Shown: in pieces, positions 1 through 11,200 of the stretch
How positions within the stretch are numbered: the first letter of the stretch is position 1
How the letters are laid out: every line of letters starts with the position of its first letter
Assembly: GCA_028023455.1 (NCBI GenBank)
Contig: JAQFVV010000315.1
Location: 664,501-728,500, forward strand
Length of the DNA: 64,000 bases
Reading direction: 5' to 3'
Source: Epiperipatus broadwayi
Lineage: Eukaryota > Onychophora > Udeonychophora > Euonychophora > Peripatidae
Notes under the pieces: generated by a model
Seen by the model: only the letters and a program-made list of their open reading frames with translations
Told to the model about the DNA's origin: nothing
Database searches by the model: none
Position numbers and translations under genes: made by a program

Positions 1-1711
1 TTGCTTAGAAGGAATAAAATTTACAACTAGAAATTGAAGGTCCAAAGTATCCTAAGGTAAGGAAAGAATCATAGAATATATTTTGAATTTATTTTCGGAA
101 ATGAAATATAATTTTTTAAAATAGAGTATCTAAACAAGATATTTTCTTTAGAATGTTGATTATTTTTGAATGCTTTATATTTTAAGAGAAAAATAAATAT
201 TGCATATTTTAAAAATACAATACTATAATGTAAATTATATAAACAATATGCATAATATATTTTTTTGTTTATTGAATAACAGGAATATATTGATTATTAC
301 ACTTACATCATACTAAAGTAAGGCTAAATAAGAATATATTACAATTAGTAAACATTGTGTGATAAAACACTAAAATCTAGTACTGAATTTTGGATGAATA
401 TTTTATGTCACATCTTTGACTTTGCAAGTTGAAATTTTTTTTTAATATTTTGAGAAATCCATACTCATTATAAAGTTAATTTTGTTTTTCTATAGAATGT
501 TTTTCCTATGATTTTTTTTTTTTTAGAATAAGATAGTTTAATAATATTAATGATGAAATATTCTGCTAATAAGTAAATATATTTATAATAAGTTAACCAT
601 AATAAGAAATCAAATAGTAACATTTTATATTTTGTCTTAAGTATAAATAAAGATATAACTAAACTATAAACTATTTTTTATATAACTTAGTAGATAAAAA
701 TGTAAGATTAAAATAAGGATATCCATTGTAAATAGTGTACATAAATTGTTTATTTTATTTGTTGTTGTTAATGAACTTTGTTAAAATTTGTTTTTCAAAA
801 TTTTTGTGTCTTGATTGTTTATTTCTCCACTTCACTGCATGAAATCATGATATATTCATAACAATTGAAATAAAAATATAATTTTGCACAAAAAGATAAA
901 TAGAAAATTATTTAATAATTTAAATATTTATTGGTATTCTTTTAATTAAATAATTATAATTTTACATTGTTTTATTGGTCATAAATCAGTTATCACAATA
1001 GTATACTGAATTATATGCTATCAGTTGCCACACATCCTTTGTTTATCAGATTATCTTATGCTACCACATATTAATTATATAATTACATGAAGGTAAAAGA
1101 TTATATAAATTTATTTTATTATTTTATTATGGTAATAAAATATAATGAAAAGAAAAGATATCCAGTAGTAGTTAAACAATGAAAAATATTATTATTATTA
1201 TTTATTATTATTAGTTTCAGTGTAGTAGATTATGACATAAAATCCCTTCTCATATTTTACTACCATATTTTTAAATTAACTTAGAATAAACTTTATGAAC
1301 CTGGGATTATTTTATTTGAGCTAGATTATTATTAAATAGAAGATTAAGATTTAATTTTTAGTTTAATCTTAGTGAGTAGAAGTTATTAAAGTCATAAGAA
1401 TACTATGAGCTTGTTATTTGAAATAGTAATAAGGGGGGATAGTGTTCTTATGCCATTGATGTAGTATCCTGTGGGATATTGGCTCAATGTAATCTATCTT
1501 GTCACCTGCATTTTCACTTCAAGACTCATGAAAATATTAAATATTTATTTAATTTATTTTTATAAACTGAACCTTATTCGTATTTTAAATTTGAGCTAGT
1601 GAAATATTTTAATATTGAATATTTTAGTTATTAATTATTAACTGAGATAGAACCCGTTTTATTTTATATCATATATTATCTGGAAGTGAAGATGCACAAG
1701 ACAAGGTTAGA
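1..1711 (+). mobile_element. 3' part of 5' LTR, Ty3/gypsy element (cut by window edge)
   Basis: This stretch is nearly colinear with 11294-13001, with scattered substitutions and small indels, so it is the downstream part of the left LTR of the element whose right LTR is 8202-13001. It ends in GGTTAGA just before a primer binding site. By comparison with the right LTR about 3.1 kb of this LTR lies outside the window. No coding region is seen in it. The two LTRs resemble each other much more than either resembles the reversed solo LTR at 42329-47183, so this insertion is the younger one. Confidence 0.88.
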
Positions 1712-1714
1712 TTT

Positions 1715-1732
1715 TGGCGCCCAACATGCGGC
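1715..1732 (+). promoter_or_regulatory. primer binding site, tRNA-Lys type
   Basis: Three bases after the LTR end the sequence reads TGGCGCCCAAC, followed by a region with a few mismatches. This matches the complement of the 3' end of animal tRNA-Lys(CUU), whose acceptor end reads GTTGGGCGCCA. The position directly behind an LTR is where reverse transcription of LTR retrotransposons is primed. This sets the element's orientation as + strand. Confidence 0.8.
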
Positions 1733-1759
1733 ATGATGTGTAGTGGAGCCACACATAGT

Positions 1760-1790
1760 ACAGGTTAGATTATGACACCCAAACGTGTTC
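1760..1790 (+). repeat. decayed second copy of the LTR end and primer binding site
   Basis: ACAGGTTAGATT followed by TGACACCCAAACGTG repeats, about 60 bases on, the junction ACAAGGTTAGATT plus TGGCGCCCAACATG at 1701-1728. The second copy has lost the GGCGCC core. It looks like a short tandem duplication of the LTR/primer-site junction. Confidence 0.55.
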
Positions 1791-2354
1791 CTTCGATATA
1801 TGTTAAAAGAGTGGAAGTGATGTGTAATTAGGATAGATATATCTCATCAAAATAGATAATTTAATATTTTATTAGAGCAATAATTATTTAGGATTTGATT
1901 ATTATAGTGAACTAAGTGCTTATTACTAAAAATATTGCAATTTTATGTGGTAGATGATTTGATTGCTTAAAAATAGTACTATATTGTTGTAAAACAATTA
2001 GCAAATAAAATTTTAAAATAGGCATATGTGGCTTATGGTAATTTTATTTCATATTATGACCATGTCAATTATTGAAATATTAACGATATATTTTGAAAAT
2101 ATTTTATTATGTGCAAAATATCTGTGAATCATGCATGTGGGAAAATAATGTTGTGACACATAATTTTAATTGTTATTGTTACTGTAATTAATTAGAGTTA
2201 GTTTGTATAAGGATATAAAAAGAGTATTATCTATAGTTTTTTGTGGGTGATGGTTAGATGGGGATAAAAGAAACTGGTAAGGAATTATTTTTATGAAACA
2301 TTAATAATAATATATTGTTTAAATATTGAGTTTTGAAAAAGCATATTTGTAAAA
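1791..2354. other. untranslated leader of the gypsy element
   Basis: AT-rich leader between the primer binding site region and gag. I see no open reading frame of useful length, no clear structured element and no splice signals I would trust. Confidence 0.5.
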
Positions 2355-2457
2355 AATGAATAATCAAGATAATAATTTAGAGAGTGAAATATCTGAGTTT
2401 ATTGTCGATGAAAGTTGTGAGGAGGAATGAGAAATAGAAAACTTAATCGAAATGGAA

Positions 2458-2809
2458 ACAGTTGTAGATAGTGTCCAAATTATAGATAGTAAGATAAAAG
2501 CTGAGAAGGAAGAGGTTATGGAAAGTGGAAGAAATGATAATAGTGCCTAAAAAGGAGGTAGAGAACTCCCAAATATCTCAAATGTTATTGATGATGAAGG
2601 AGATGAAAGAAGATAATAGAAAAAATAGAGAAGACAGTTGTAGATAGTGTCCAAATTATAGATAGTAAGATAAAAGCAGAGGAGAAAGAGGTTATGGAAA
2701 GTGGAAGAAATGATAATAGTGCCTAAAAAGGAGGTAGAGAACTCCCAAATATCTCAAATGTTATTGATGATGAAGGAGATGAAAGAAGATAATACAAAAA
2801 ATAGAGAAG
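2458..2809 (+). repeat. 176-bp direct tandem duplication inside gag
   Basis: Two adjacent copies begin with ACAGTTGTAGATAGTGTCC at 2458 and 2634 and differ at only a few positions (for example AAAGCTGAGAAGGAAGAGG against AAAGCAGAGGAGAAAGAGG). The period of 176 changes the reading frame, so the duplication itself would disrupt gag in this copy. Confidence 0.85.
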
Positions 2810-2960
2810 ATAGTAATATAAAATTTAACATTCTTAATGAAAATATGAGTAAAAATAGAGAAGATAGTAATATAAAATTTAATATTCTTATAGAAAATAT
2901 GAGTAAAAATAGAGAAGATAGTAATATAAAATTTGATGTTCTTAATGAAAATCTAAATAA
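2799..2960 (+). repeat. 54-bp tandem repeat, three copies, coding
   Basis: ATAGAGAAGATAGTAATATA recurs at 2801, 2855 and 2909, a period of 54 bases or 18 codons. In-frame copies keep the Gag coiled coil open. Confidence 0.85.
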
Positions 2961-3797
2961 AACAAATATAAGATTAGAATCTCTTAGTGAAAATGTGGAC
3001 AAAAATAGTAATGAAATAAGAACTTGTGTAGAAAGTATGAATCAAAAACTTAATGAAACCTGTAAAACAGTAGAAGATATTAAGGTGGAAGTACATGATA
3101 AATTTAATAATTTGGATTTGAGATTTGATAGCAATGAAACAGTTATTGGTTCTTTAAAGAAGGAAATAGAACACATCGATTATAAGAATCAGGAATTGCT
3201 AAAAAATAAGTTTTCCGATTTTTCTGAGAATACTATAAAGGGTTTGAGCAAGCAAATAGAAGAATCTATCAATCAGTGTCATATAAACAATAGCAACTTA
3301 AATCAGAAGCTTAATAGTAATAAATCAGATGTTGATCACGAAATTGGTGAAATAAAAGATCATATAGATGAAAGTATTAAAATTGTTAAGGAAGAGTTAG
3401 TGCAGACCAGAATAATTGTGAAAGATAAAATGGAAAAAGAATTAGTAGAGAAGTTCAAGGATTTGATAGTGCAAACTAGGAGAGATGTAAAGGAAGAAAT
3501 AAAACAAGATTTGGTTAAGAAATTAAAAGATCTTGGTATTCAGAAAGATGATGAACATAAGTATAGATCTAAAGTTGGTGAGAATATGAAATGTTTACAG
3601 AAAGATGTAAAAGAACAGACACAGCAGTTGGAAAAGAATAATAATGAGTGTAGAGAAATAGTAGATCAAAACTTGGATAAGTTTAAAAATGAGCAGAAGT
3701 TATATGTAGAACAATTGATTGGACAGATAAATTTCGAAGAAAAATTGCAGCAAGTGTATGAAAAAATGGAGGAGATTAAGTCCATAAGTAATAAACT

Positions 3798-4700
3798 TTG
3801 GAATTAGGCAAAGAAAAAGTAATGCGTAGTAAGTATGAAGATTGTACAAATCCATCCCCAATAGATAGAATAGAATATCTAAGAAAAGGTGAGGATAACC
3901 AATTAGAACATACTAATGTTAAAGAAATAGATAGCAAACCAGTTAGGGGAAATATTAGTTGTGATGGAGGTTCGAATAGCTTGATGGCATTATGTTTTAT
4001 GAGAAACCATTTAGAGGAGACTATACTGAAAATCCATCTGAGTTTCTGAATAGTTTGGATGAGCTATTTTCGATATGTGTTCTGACAGAAAAGGAAAAAT
4101 TAGCCATCTGTAGTAATCATTTAGGTGGCACTGCCAAGGACTGGTGGCAGTCACTCTTTGAAAGGCCAAATACTTATGGAGACTTTAGATATTTAATTAT
4201 AGGGAGTTTCTGGAATGCAAACAAACAAGATAGTATTAGGTTCCAGATAACTCAAGAGAAATATCACTCTAGTAAAGGCAGTTACACTAGTTTCTTTCGA
4301 AGCCAGGCTGTCAGATTGAAAACGCTTACTGCATGTCCATTATCTGAAGGGCAGATAGTCAGGATAGTATGCCATAATTTTCCCAGAAATGTGGAACAAT
4401 TATTAATGCAGCGGACCGTTATTTGATAGAAGATGTGTCGGAGGTATTAGACGAACTTGAAATCACTGAGACATCTTTAGATAGCAGATTCAAAGCAAAT
4501 AGGGAAAGAAATAATTATCCGATAGTCAAAGATTTCAATTAGGTTTTAAGAGGAGATATAATTTTAGAGAGAGAGATAGGGTATCTCTCCATGCTAAGAA
4601 AGCAGTTAGATTTGATAAATCTAGGAGTAGGGTAGAGGTACAAAATAGTCAACCCTCTACTAGTGGTATTACTACAATTTTAAAAAGACCAAATGTTAAA
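3798..4700 (+). pseudogene. gag: Gag capsid region (frameshifted)
   Basis: The frame at 3992-4426 encodes a stretch typical of the retrotransposon Gag capsid domain: PSEFLNSLDELF, then LGGTAKDWWQSLF, then SFWN with a glutamine-rich helix. A short overlapping frame, 3798-4049, covers the join to the coiled-coil part, so at least one frameshift lies near 3990-4050. After the stop near 4426 coding-like sequence continues to about 4700 in other frames and is basic. I see no CCHC zinc knuckle, which normally packages the RNA, so it is either absent in this family or lost. The product would form the virus-like particle core in which reverse transcription takes place. Confidence 0.7.
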
Positions 4701-4732
4701 ACAAGTGAGAAAAAGTTAAACTGAAAAGGTCT

Positions 4733-5235
4733 TTGTGTATTAGTTCATCTTTGCAAGGACCCGGTGCTAACAAATTGGAGAACGATCAGATGTGTATGCT
4801 AAATACTTTAGATTTGGACATTGATTTTTTAGAACCCTTTACTATAGGTGAACCGCCTATAATGTATCAATGTCCAGTAGTAATTTTAAATATTGAAAAT
4901 ATGAAAGTTGAAGCATTGATTGACTACGGAAGCCAAGCTTCCATATTATCAGAATCAACCTATAAAAATCTGGTATGCATAAAAGGTGATATACCTTCAT
5001 TGCCAGTAAAACAAATACAAGTAACTCTGGCAAATAGAGAGAGAACGAAATTAACAAATAAACAAATTTGGATTACCTTCAAATTTAATAACACAGAGTT
5101 TGGGCATGTTTTTTCTTATTATGCCTGGATTGATACATGAAGCCATAATAGGTGCTGACTTCATGATTTTAAATGATTGTCAAATAGATTTTTATAACAA
5201 AAATTTTACTTGTAAGAAGGAAAGGCTTAATTTTG
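4733..5235 (+). pseudogene. pol: retropepsin-like aspartic protease (degenerate)
   Basis: The 135-codon frame 4733-5140 contains the retropepsin flap-and-core pattern: a hydrophobic strand, then ALIDYGSQASILSES, in which the usual catalytic D-T/S-G triad reads D-Y-G. Further on, after a frameshift in the T-run near 5110, the sequence IIGADFM matches the conserved I-G-x-D segment near the end of these proteases. The enzyme would cut the Gag-Pol polyprotein. The Tyr in the active-site triad and the frameshift make activity of this copy very unlikely. It precedes RT, as in other Ty3/gypsy pol genes. Confidence 0.7.
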
Positions 5236-5243
5236 AATAAGGT

Positions 5244-6267
5244 GTGCATAACCTTTCCAATCAATTACTATGCATCCATAATACATTGATTGATGCTAGC
5301 ATAAAGGCAAAAATTGAACATATTTATGCAGTCTTAAGTGAGAAATTATATCAATTAATGTATAGCTTTAAAAGCATTTTTTCTAAAATCCCTGGTATAA
5401 TAGATGGATATACCCATCGTATTAAATTGAAGTGTAATGATCCTTTCCATCAAATGATGTACCTGATCCCTTACCAATATAAGGATGAGGTACAGAGTTA
5501 AATAGACATGATGCTAGAGTGGGATATAATAAAAAGTGCCCTTCTCCTTATGTAAACCTATTGGTTATTGTAAAAAGAAGGATGGCAATATTAGGGTATG
5601 TTTGGATGCTCGCATGTTAAATACTATAACTGTGCCAGAGCATGACATTCCTCCACCTGTACATGAGCTCCTAACTAAGTTTCATAAGAGGTCAATTTTC
5701 TCTACATTTGATTTGACAGCTAGTTATTGGCAAATACCATTACATGAGAATGATCAGCAATACACAGCATTTTGTTTTCAAGGCCAGTCGTATGTTTTCA
5801 GATGGATGCCTTTTGGTCTCATTAATAGTGGTGCTGGCTTAATCAGATGTTTGGACATGATTTTTTCAAAGTAATTAAAGGAAAAAATTGTCATGTATGT
5901 GGATGATATCATCATTGCTTCTGACAGTTTAGAAGAGCATCTTCAGCACTTAGAAATGTTTTTTAATGAATGCGCTATGAAAAATGTCAAAATTAACTTG
6001 GAGAAGTGTTCAATAGCAGCTGAATAAATTACCTTTCTGGGACATTTAATAAATGAGCATGGCATCCAGCCCCATCCAGAAAAGATTGCAGCTATTCAAC
6101 GCTTTCCCACACCAAAAACTGTAAAGCAACTGAAATCATTTTTTGGGTTGTGTAATTACTACAACCACTTTTAACAAAATTTTGCTGAGGACACTATACA
6201 TTTATCCAAATTGCTAAAAAAGGCTGAGAGGTGGTAGTGGACCACTAATCATGATAGTGAATTTAAG
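5244..6267 (+). pseudogene. pol: Ty3/gypsy reverse transcriptase (several stops and shifts)
   Basis: Order of conserved pieces: 5244-5501, the pre-RT linker; 5536-5874, with KKKDGNIRVCLDARMLN, then the motif A region FSTFDLTASYWQIPL and the F-R-W-M-P-F-G-L motif; after a stop near 5872 the catalytic YVDD box at about 5895-5906; then FLGHLI (about 6038) and FFGLCNYY (about 6140), typical of the thumb/connection of gypsy RT. There are in-frame stops near 5502, 5873, 6025, 6171 and 6236, and shifts near 5540-5570. The YVDD aspartates survive, but the gene cannot yield a full protein. The domain order protease-RT-RNase H-integrase defines Ty3/gypsy rather than Ty1/copia. Confidence 0.88.
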
Positions 6268-6740
6268 TTGATTAAAAATAAATTTTTAAAACACATAATT
6301 TTAATATATCCTGATTTCAATAAAACATTTTATGTGAAAACAATTAGCAGTTACTATGGTCTGGATGTAGTGTTTTTTCAACTCTATGAGGGTCACGTAC
6401 CTCATGTATTGTACTTCTTGAGCAGACATCTGAGAGGTGCTGACCTGAACTACACATTAACTGAAAAGGAAACCCTAGCTGTTGTCTGGGCTTTTCAGAA
6501 AATAAGGCAATTTTTATTAGGTTCTAGTGTGATTGTATTGACCGACCATAGAAGCTTAGAGTTTTTAAATAAAAGCTACCTCAGTAATGAGAGACTTATT
6601 AGGTGGATCTTATATCTCTAACAGTTCAATTATAGATACTCTATATTGAAGGGAGACAGAATATCCCTGCTGATATTCTTAGTCGCCACCCTATCTGTTT
6701 AATGTCACAAATCCCAATAGTCAAAACATAATTGTAAGTA
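6268..6740 (+). pseudogene. pol: RNase H domain of gypsy Pol (degenerate)
   Basis: The 117-codon frame 6268-6621 has the gypsy RNase H signature LTEKETLAVVWAFQKIRQFL and then VIVLTDHRSLEFLN, holding the later catalytic Glu and Asp. The first catalytic Asp, normally in a T-D-A-S motif at the domain start, is missing: the sequence here reads KTISSYYGLDVVFFQ. A stop follows at 6619-6621 and the linker to integrase (6622-6748) is in other frames. The domain would remove the RNA strand from the RNA/DNA hybrid. Confidence 0.8.
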
Positions 6741-6748
6741 ACGTAGAG

Positions 6749-7992
6749 TTGGTTATGGATGAATCTATAGCTGATGATTATAATAATCTCACTATGATTC
6801 AGAGTCAGGACATGAGATTAAATAGGATCATGACTATCTTAAATAATCATGATAATATAAACAGTAAAAACAAACACGTTAAAATGATTTTTAGAAAGTA
6901 TAAAATTTATCAAAATTTGCTTATGTATAATATAAATTCTAATCAGGGGGAATCATGGAGGATAGTTGTCCCTAACTCCATGATTGATAAACTGATCATG
7001 TACATTCATAGTAGCTATGGGCATTATGGTGCACCAAAAATTATGTATGTTTTAAAATCGATATTTTTTTGGAATAAAATGTATAAACGCGTAATTAAAA
7101 AGATTAAAACGTGTAATATATGTCTGAAATCTAAACATTGCAGTAAATCTTACATGGGAATCATGCAGCCCATTATTCCAGATCGTCCTAATGAATTATT
7201 AGCGATCAATTTTTATGGGCCCCTTCCACCATTCAATATCAGAAATTTATATTCGTAACATATGATGTTTTTAGTAAGCTAGTCTCAGCCTATTCTGTAC
7301 CTAAAACCAGTGCTCATTATGTAATCAAATGCATGCTTGATTACCAATTCCCTTTAGTTGGAAAGCCAGAAATAATTTATACTGATCATGCAACCGCTTT
7401 TATATCTGGTAGATGGAATGAGTGGATTCGAACTCAACACCTCAAACATATTATGTGCCCCATTAGAAACCCGCAGTCTAATCCCTGCGAATGTGTTATT
7501 CAGGAGCTCGGAAGATTATTCAGGGTTTATGTAGCTGATGATCATAAACAATGGGTTCATAAACTCTCTGAGGTTGTTAATTATATAAAGAGTACTTGCA
7601 ATGAATCCACAGGTTTTACACCTTTCCGTCTACACTATGGCAAACATGAAAATTTACTAATTCAAACACCTATACCTATGGTAAAAGAGCCAATAGATGT
7701 AAATCAAGATATAAATCAAGCTAAAGTAAAGCTACATATTATGGGTGCTAAGAGAGTAAAAAAATCCCATAATAGACCACATCCATTTAAAGTTGATGAT
7801 TTAGTTCTTATTAGAACACTCCATGTTAGCAACCTTCAAAGAAATCAATTTAAGAAATTTCTTGAATTATACGAGGGTCCATATAAGATTTTTAGCAAAG
7901 TAGGAGAAAATGCTTTTGTGTTGACTACACCAGATGGTGAAAAAGGGACGTACAACGCTAGGAGTCTAATCCCATACCCATCAGAAGTGTAG
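6749..7992 (+). pseudogene. pol: integrase with GPY/F module (broken)
   Basis: 6749-7258 encodes the N-terminal HHCC zinc-binding part, with HSSYGHYGAPK and CNICLKSKH, and ends just after the start of the catalytic core. The first core acidic residue, normally D in a D-F-x-G-P-L-P motif, is N here (INFYGPLP). After stops and a frame change at about 7258-7332 the core resumes at 7333 with IYTDHATAFISG (second Asp) and NPQSNPCE (Glu), then TGFTPFRLHYG. The C-terminal part has a GPY/F-type motif, YEGPYKIFSKVGENAF, and no chromodomain is seen. The stop is 201 bases before the polypurine tract end. The active site and frame are both damaged. Confidence 0.85.
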
Positions 7993-8187
7993 AAATTTTT
8001 TTTTAGTATTACTAGTTGAGATTCTGAGTGTAATGTCCAAATATTTTATAAGTTTGTATTAAAGGCATGCTATTCTTTTATATTTCAGTAGTATAAGATA
8101 GAATTTGGTTATAGCAAATGATAAAGATATTAAGTGTCAATGAATATGGAAATGATAAGATAGATGTTTAATTTAAATTTTTTATTC

Positions 8188-8201
8188 GAAGGAGGAGGTT
8201 A
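8188..8201 (+). promoter_or_regulatory. polypurine tract before 3' LTR
   Basis: GAAGGAGGAGG followed by TTA directly precedes the TGTGCC start of the right LTR. This is the expected place and composition of the plus-strand primer. Confidence 0.75.
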
Positions 8202-11200
8202 TGTGCCTTTTTCTATAGGTCAGTAATAGTTCATAACAGTCAATTACTAAAAATTTTAAATTTTAGAATAAGTTCTTTTAATACATTAATTATAGTTTGT
8301 CGATTATATTTTTAAAGTACAATTTGAGGTTAAAGCAGATACTAGTATATAAAATTATAGCGAATTATTTAAAAAATAGTTACGTAAAGCTTTAAATATT
8401 GTTGCATATGGTTGTAAAAGCTGGCCATATTAAATAACACAGCTATAATTATTAAAAGTATATTTAAAAAAATTCGATTTTAATAGTTTAAAACTTATAG
8501 TTAATAAATGCTATGTTTAAATTTATAATCATATTTAATAGTCAAAATTAATATAGTATATTTTTAAAATAAACTTTATGATGGTGAAAATTATATCTAA
8601 TTCTATATTTTCTAAATGGTTCTTCCAAATTTTTTATAATTATTTTATATAATATAATAAGTGTAACAATTTTATTAGTCTACGCAGAGAAATAGATTGA
8701 AAATCGTCTGTCAAAGTTTTTAATCATGTGACTTGTATACTATATACTTTCACACACACACTTGTTTGAATTAATAACAAGTTTAAAATATTTTAAAAGT
8801 TATATTATAGAATTGGATAGAATTATTGCAGATCATAAAAGCAAATAATAATAAATATTAAGTTAACTATTGTATAACATGTTTAAATGATGTAATAAAG
8901 AGGAATACAGTTAATAAAAAAAAAAAATTGTTCAAATAAAAATAGATAAATGGAATAGGTTATTAAAATTATTTTAAAAGTTATTTTAAATGTTTAAATA
9001 GTTTTAATAAAATAATAATTGAAGTAAAAGTGGAATTTTAAATAATATTTTTTAAATTTTATTACGTCATAAAAATTTTTATTTTTTGAAACTTGATTCT
9101 GCTATAAACTGAAAATATGTAAATTTGTTCTCAAGTTAAAGTAAGAATCAACCAATCAAATGAGGTATTCTTACAGATTATAAATATGAATTGCCCGGGG
9201 GTATAGGGGGAGATTAATAATGTATTGCATCCAGAGAAAGGTAAATTATAGCTATCAAAGAGATAGTATTTTTAAAACTTTTATTTTAGTCAATTTTTTA
9301 GTACTTTCTTATAACTTTATCTGCAAAAAACTAATTGATAATTTTAAAGTATATTGCAAAAGAGAGTTTTAAAAAAATAATATATTTAGAAACTTCGTGA
9401 AAATGATTTTCTAATTTTTAAAAGTTACTTGCCAGGATTATTTTATCTGAAATTTGACCTAAACTTAGCAATGACAAATGGATATACTATGAAATAAAAT
9501 ATGTTTAAATTATAATTCAGCTTTATTTATGCTCAACCGGAGGATTATTCTAACTCATATAAAAATAATTCGGGCATTGTGCTGGAAGCTTCAACAGAAA
9601 ACTATTTGCCATCTAAAAAAATTTGCGAAGCATTATTTTTAAGCTTATCCATGAGTTTTTTTTAGAAAAAGAATAAGATATTTATATCATATGAGTTATC
9701 ATAAAATATAATGAAAGAAATAGAATGTTTAGTCCTTTTTGAAGGAAAACATTTTTTTTTTAAATATATATTTTACAAGAAGTAAAAAGAACTTATTAAG
9801 AAATAAAACCTATATAAAAAAATGAACATATAGTAGATAAATAAAGGATGGATCCATGAAAATACAAATATAGTGTAAAAGTTTACCGGATAACTTAAGT
9901 TAAATTGAACAGAATGATGCATCAGAGAATATTGAATAAACTTTGTGGGAATAATTCTTTAATATTACAGTTTAATAATTTTCATTCTGAACAGTAAAGA
10001 CCAAGGATTATTTTCTATAAATTTTATTAAATGGATTAATATTTATTTTTATTTTTAAACTTTAAAGTGCTTGGAGGAGAACATTTTAAAAACTCTAGAG
10101 AAAATAATAAACATTTTGGATTTTATCATGAACTATGGTCAAGTGAAGACGTAATTATAGTTTTAAATTTTTATTTTACTAACTTAGTTAAATGTAAATT
10201 TTTCTATTTATAAGATTAGGAAAACGTAAAACATTAATTTGTTAATAACATAAAATTTATAAAATAATCTAATAATTTAGATAAGAATATTTTTAAATAA
10301 AACGTATGGATGTGTCATTTCGTTTATGTATGCAATGTTTTTTCTATATCCAGTGGATGGAAGAAGCCTACTAAAATGATGACCAGATAAAAAGGGTTAT
10401 TTGGTAATAATAATAACTATTAATAATTTATAATGTATATTTTTGTTTTCTTTAGATCATCTATGAATCTAAGAATGAAGTGTAAAAGTTTTAATTATAT
10501 GTAATGCATTTTCATACAACATTTAAAAAAAAAACATTATGAGATAGAATTGATTTGAAAATATGCATACGACGATTATTTTTTTTATATATTAGTGATA
10601 TAATCCAACATAATAACAAATAATTATGTGTTTCTTCTAGAACTTTCATGTTATTGGATATTCAAATATTGTCTAGTTAGATTGTATATGATTAAACATA
10701 CAGAATGATGAAGTGGATAAACTTTTCTTGTGGAACAGTAAGATTGTTTAATTATAAATGAATTTTATTTATTGTTTTGTAAATGCAGATAATTATTTAT
10801 CGATGTAAGATGTAGAAAAATCTTGAGAAATAATGTTGAGATAGTGGCTTGGAAGTACTATAGTTAGGAGGAAACCAAGATGGTGTATTTTTTAAAAAAA
10901 ATAGGATATGATAAGGAATAGAAATACTATTTAGTCTTTATGTGGTTATCAGCATAGTTAACAAAGCCCTATGACTGATACAAATTATATTTGGACAGTG
11001 TTTTATATGTCTTTAAATATTTGATGTTTTAAATAAAGCTGAAGAAGTAGCTTTAACGTCTTTCATGTATTAGAGGTTATTAGACAGGTAAAGGCCATAC
11101 CTTTTTGCACTGTGCCATGACTTTTTTTGAGATATATTAAGAGTGATACTCTAGCTTTCTTTCTTAAATCCTATATATCTGTTTCGCTATCTTTATTTCA

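Larger units (their letters stand above)
2356..3807 (+). pseudogene. gag: N-terminal Gag region, long coiled coil (broken)
   Basis: The region starts with an ATG at 2356 that runs only 24 codons to a stop. A 176-bp tandem duplication (2458-2633 and 2634-2809) follows; being not a multiple of three, it shifts the frame. From 2701 an open frame of 368 codons runs to 3807. The protein is rich in K, E, N and D, has no Cys cluster, and looks like a continuous coiled coil. Residues about 34-87 are three copies of an 18-residue repeat around NREDSNIKFNILNENMSK. Such N-terminal coiled coils occur in Gag proteins of some Ty3/gypsy elements and would help particle assembly; that role is inferred. The ATG at 2701 is probably not the natural start, because homologous sequence continues upstream in another frame. 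The next Gag part overlaps in a shifted frame. Confidence 0.6.

Noticed and set aside
2754-3002. 82-codon frame on the minus strand inside gag
   Set aside because: It is the shadow of the 54-bp coding repeat on the other strand; its hydrophobic repeats are the complement of the coiled-coil codons.
1701-8201. An envelope gene, which would make the gypsy element an errantivirus-like endogenous retrovirus
   Set aside because: Only about 200 non-coding bases lie between the integrase stop and the polypurine tract; no env-like frame exists.
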